A model generated the notes under the pieces. It searched no databases, was not told where the DNA came from, and was given only the letters and a program-made list of their open reading frames with translations. Shown piece after piece: positions 63,936-64,000 of a stretch of 64,000 nt of DNA. Positions within the stretch are counted from its first letter, which is position 1. The number at the start of each line of letters is the position of its first letter. This stretch comes from Bacillus_BD oryzisoli (GTDB lineage Bacteria > Bacillota > Bacilli > Bacillales > Cytobacillaceae): assembly GCF_036670025.1 (NCBI RefSeq), contig NZ_CP137640.1:2266001-2330000 (forward strand). The letters run 5' to 3'. The translations under genes and the position numbers were made by a program.

Positions 63936-64000
63936 AACAAAGTTGTTTAATTTTTGATAAAAAATACTTCACCAAACGAAAAAATAACAATAAAGTCGTT

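Noticed and set aside
1..64000. CRISPR array
   Set aside because: No regularly spaced direct repeats of 24-40 bases were seen; the repeats present are dispersed palindromes and modular elements.

Overview
The window comes from the chromosome of a low-GC, spore-forming Firmicute, most likely a Bacillaceae member (Bacillus, Neobacillus or a relative). The signs are strong AGGAGG-type ribosome binding sites, intrinsic terminators with long T runs, small Bacillus families (YvrJ, DUF1659, DUF2922, DUF1540, DUF1292), a KinB-type sporulation kinase, T-box-free TPP and cobalamin riboswitches, and Gram-positive lipoprotein signals. No rRNA, tRNA or CRISPR array was seen. Species cannot be fixed from the sequence alone.

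Layout. 0-16 kb: a broken alpha/beta hydrolase, a secreted beta-propeller phosphoesterase, a large RND efflux pump, the DUF1659-DUF2922-YvrJ set (the YvrJ segment is duplicated), a GNAT-like protein, an NCS1 permease, a KinB-like kinase, several gene fragments and an aldo/keto reductase. 16-18 kb: a decayed sugar-binding protein and a decayed IS3 element. 18.2-27.4 kb: a LacI-regulated sugar catabolic locus with two Gfo/Idh/MocA dehydrogenases, two TIM-barrel isomerase-fold enzymes, an MFS transporter, a small monooxygenase-fold protein and a ROK glucokinase. The gene set matches levoglucosan/1,6-anhydrosugar breakdown to glucose (oxidation, elimination, hydration, reduction, then phosphorylation). 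Seven copies of a TGTAATCGATTACA-type palindrome lie in front of the regulator and the two operons; three of them form the -10 box of near-identical promoters.

29.4-35.5 kb: the most interesting unit. A TPP riboswitch with its terminator controls six tightly coupled genes: LuxE-like acyl-protein synthetase, LuxC-like acyl reductase, a three-part ABC importer with a THI5/NMT1-like binding lipoprotein, and a short-chain dehydrogenase. There is no luciferase. The simplest reading is import of a thiamine-related carboxylic acid followed by ATP-dependent reduction to the aldehyde and then the alcohol, i.e. a thiamin or thiamin-precursor salvage route I do not know to be described.

35.5-47.5 kb: DUF1540 protein, isochorismatase-like hydrolase, FMN reductase, LtrA-family membrane protein, fragments, and a cobalamin riboswitch operon (btuF, btuC, btuD fused to CbiZ) followed by a BtuF-fold protein with no signal peptide. 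47.6-59.6 kb: a repeat- and pseudogene-rich stretch holding an IS200/IS605-derived element without transposase, a phage-replication gene remnant, an intracellular SNase-like nuclease, a broken GH18 lipoprotein, a patatin, a DUF6161-like membrane protein, several small genes, a complete IS110-family transposase with a structured flank, and a GNAT acetyltransferase. 59.8-63.6 kb: a group II intron whose reverse transcriptase gene is itself interrupted, inside the YADD active-site region, by a second complete group II intron. The whole intron sits in a dispersed repeat for which an unoccupied relative is present at 52.3 kb.

At least a dozen genes are broken by stops, frameshifts or fusions, so this is an accessory region in decay around a few intact, regulated operons.
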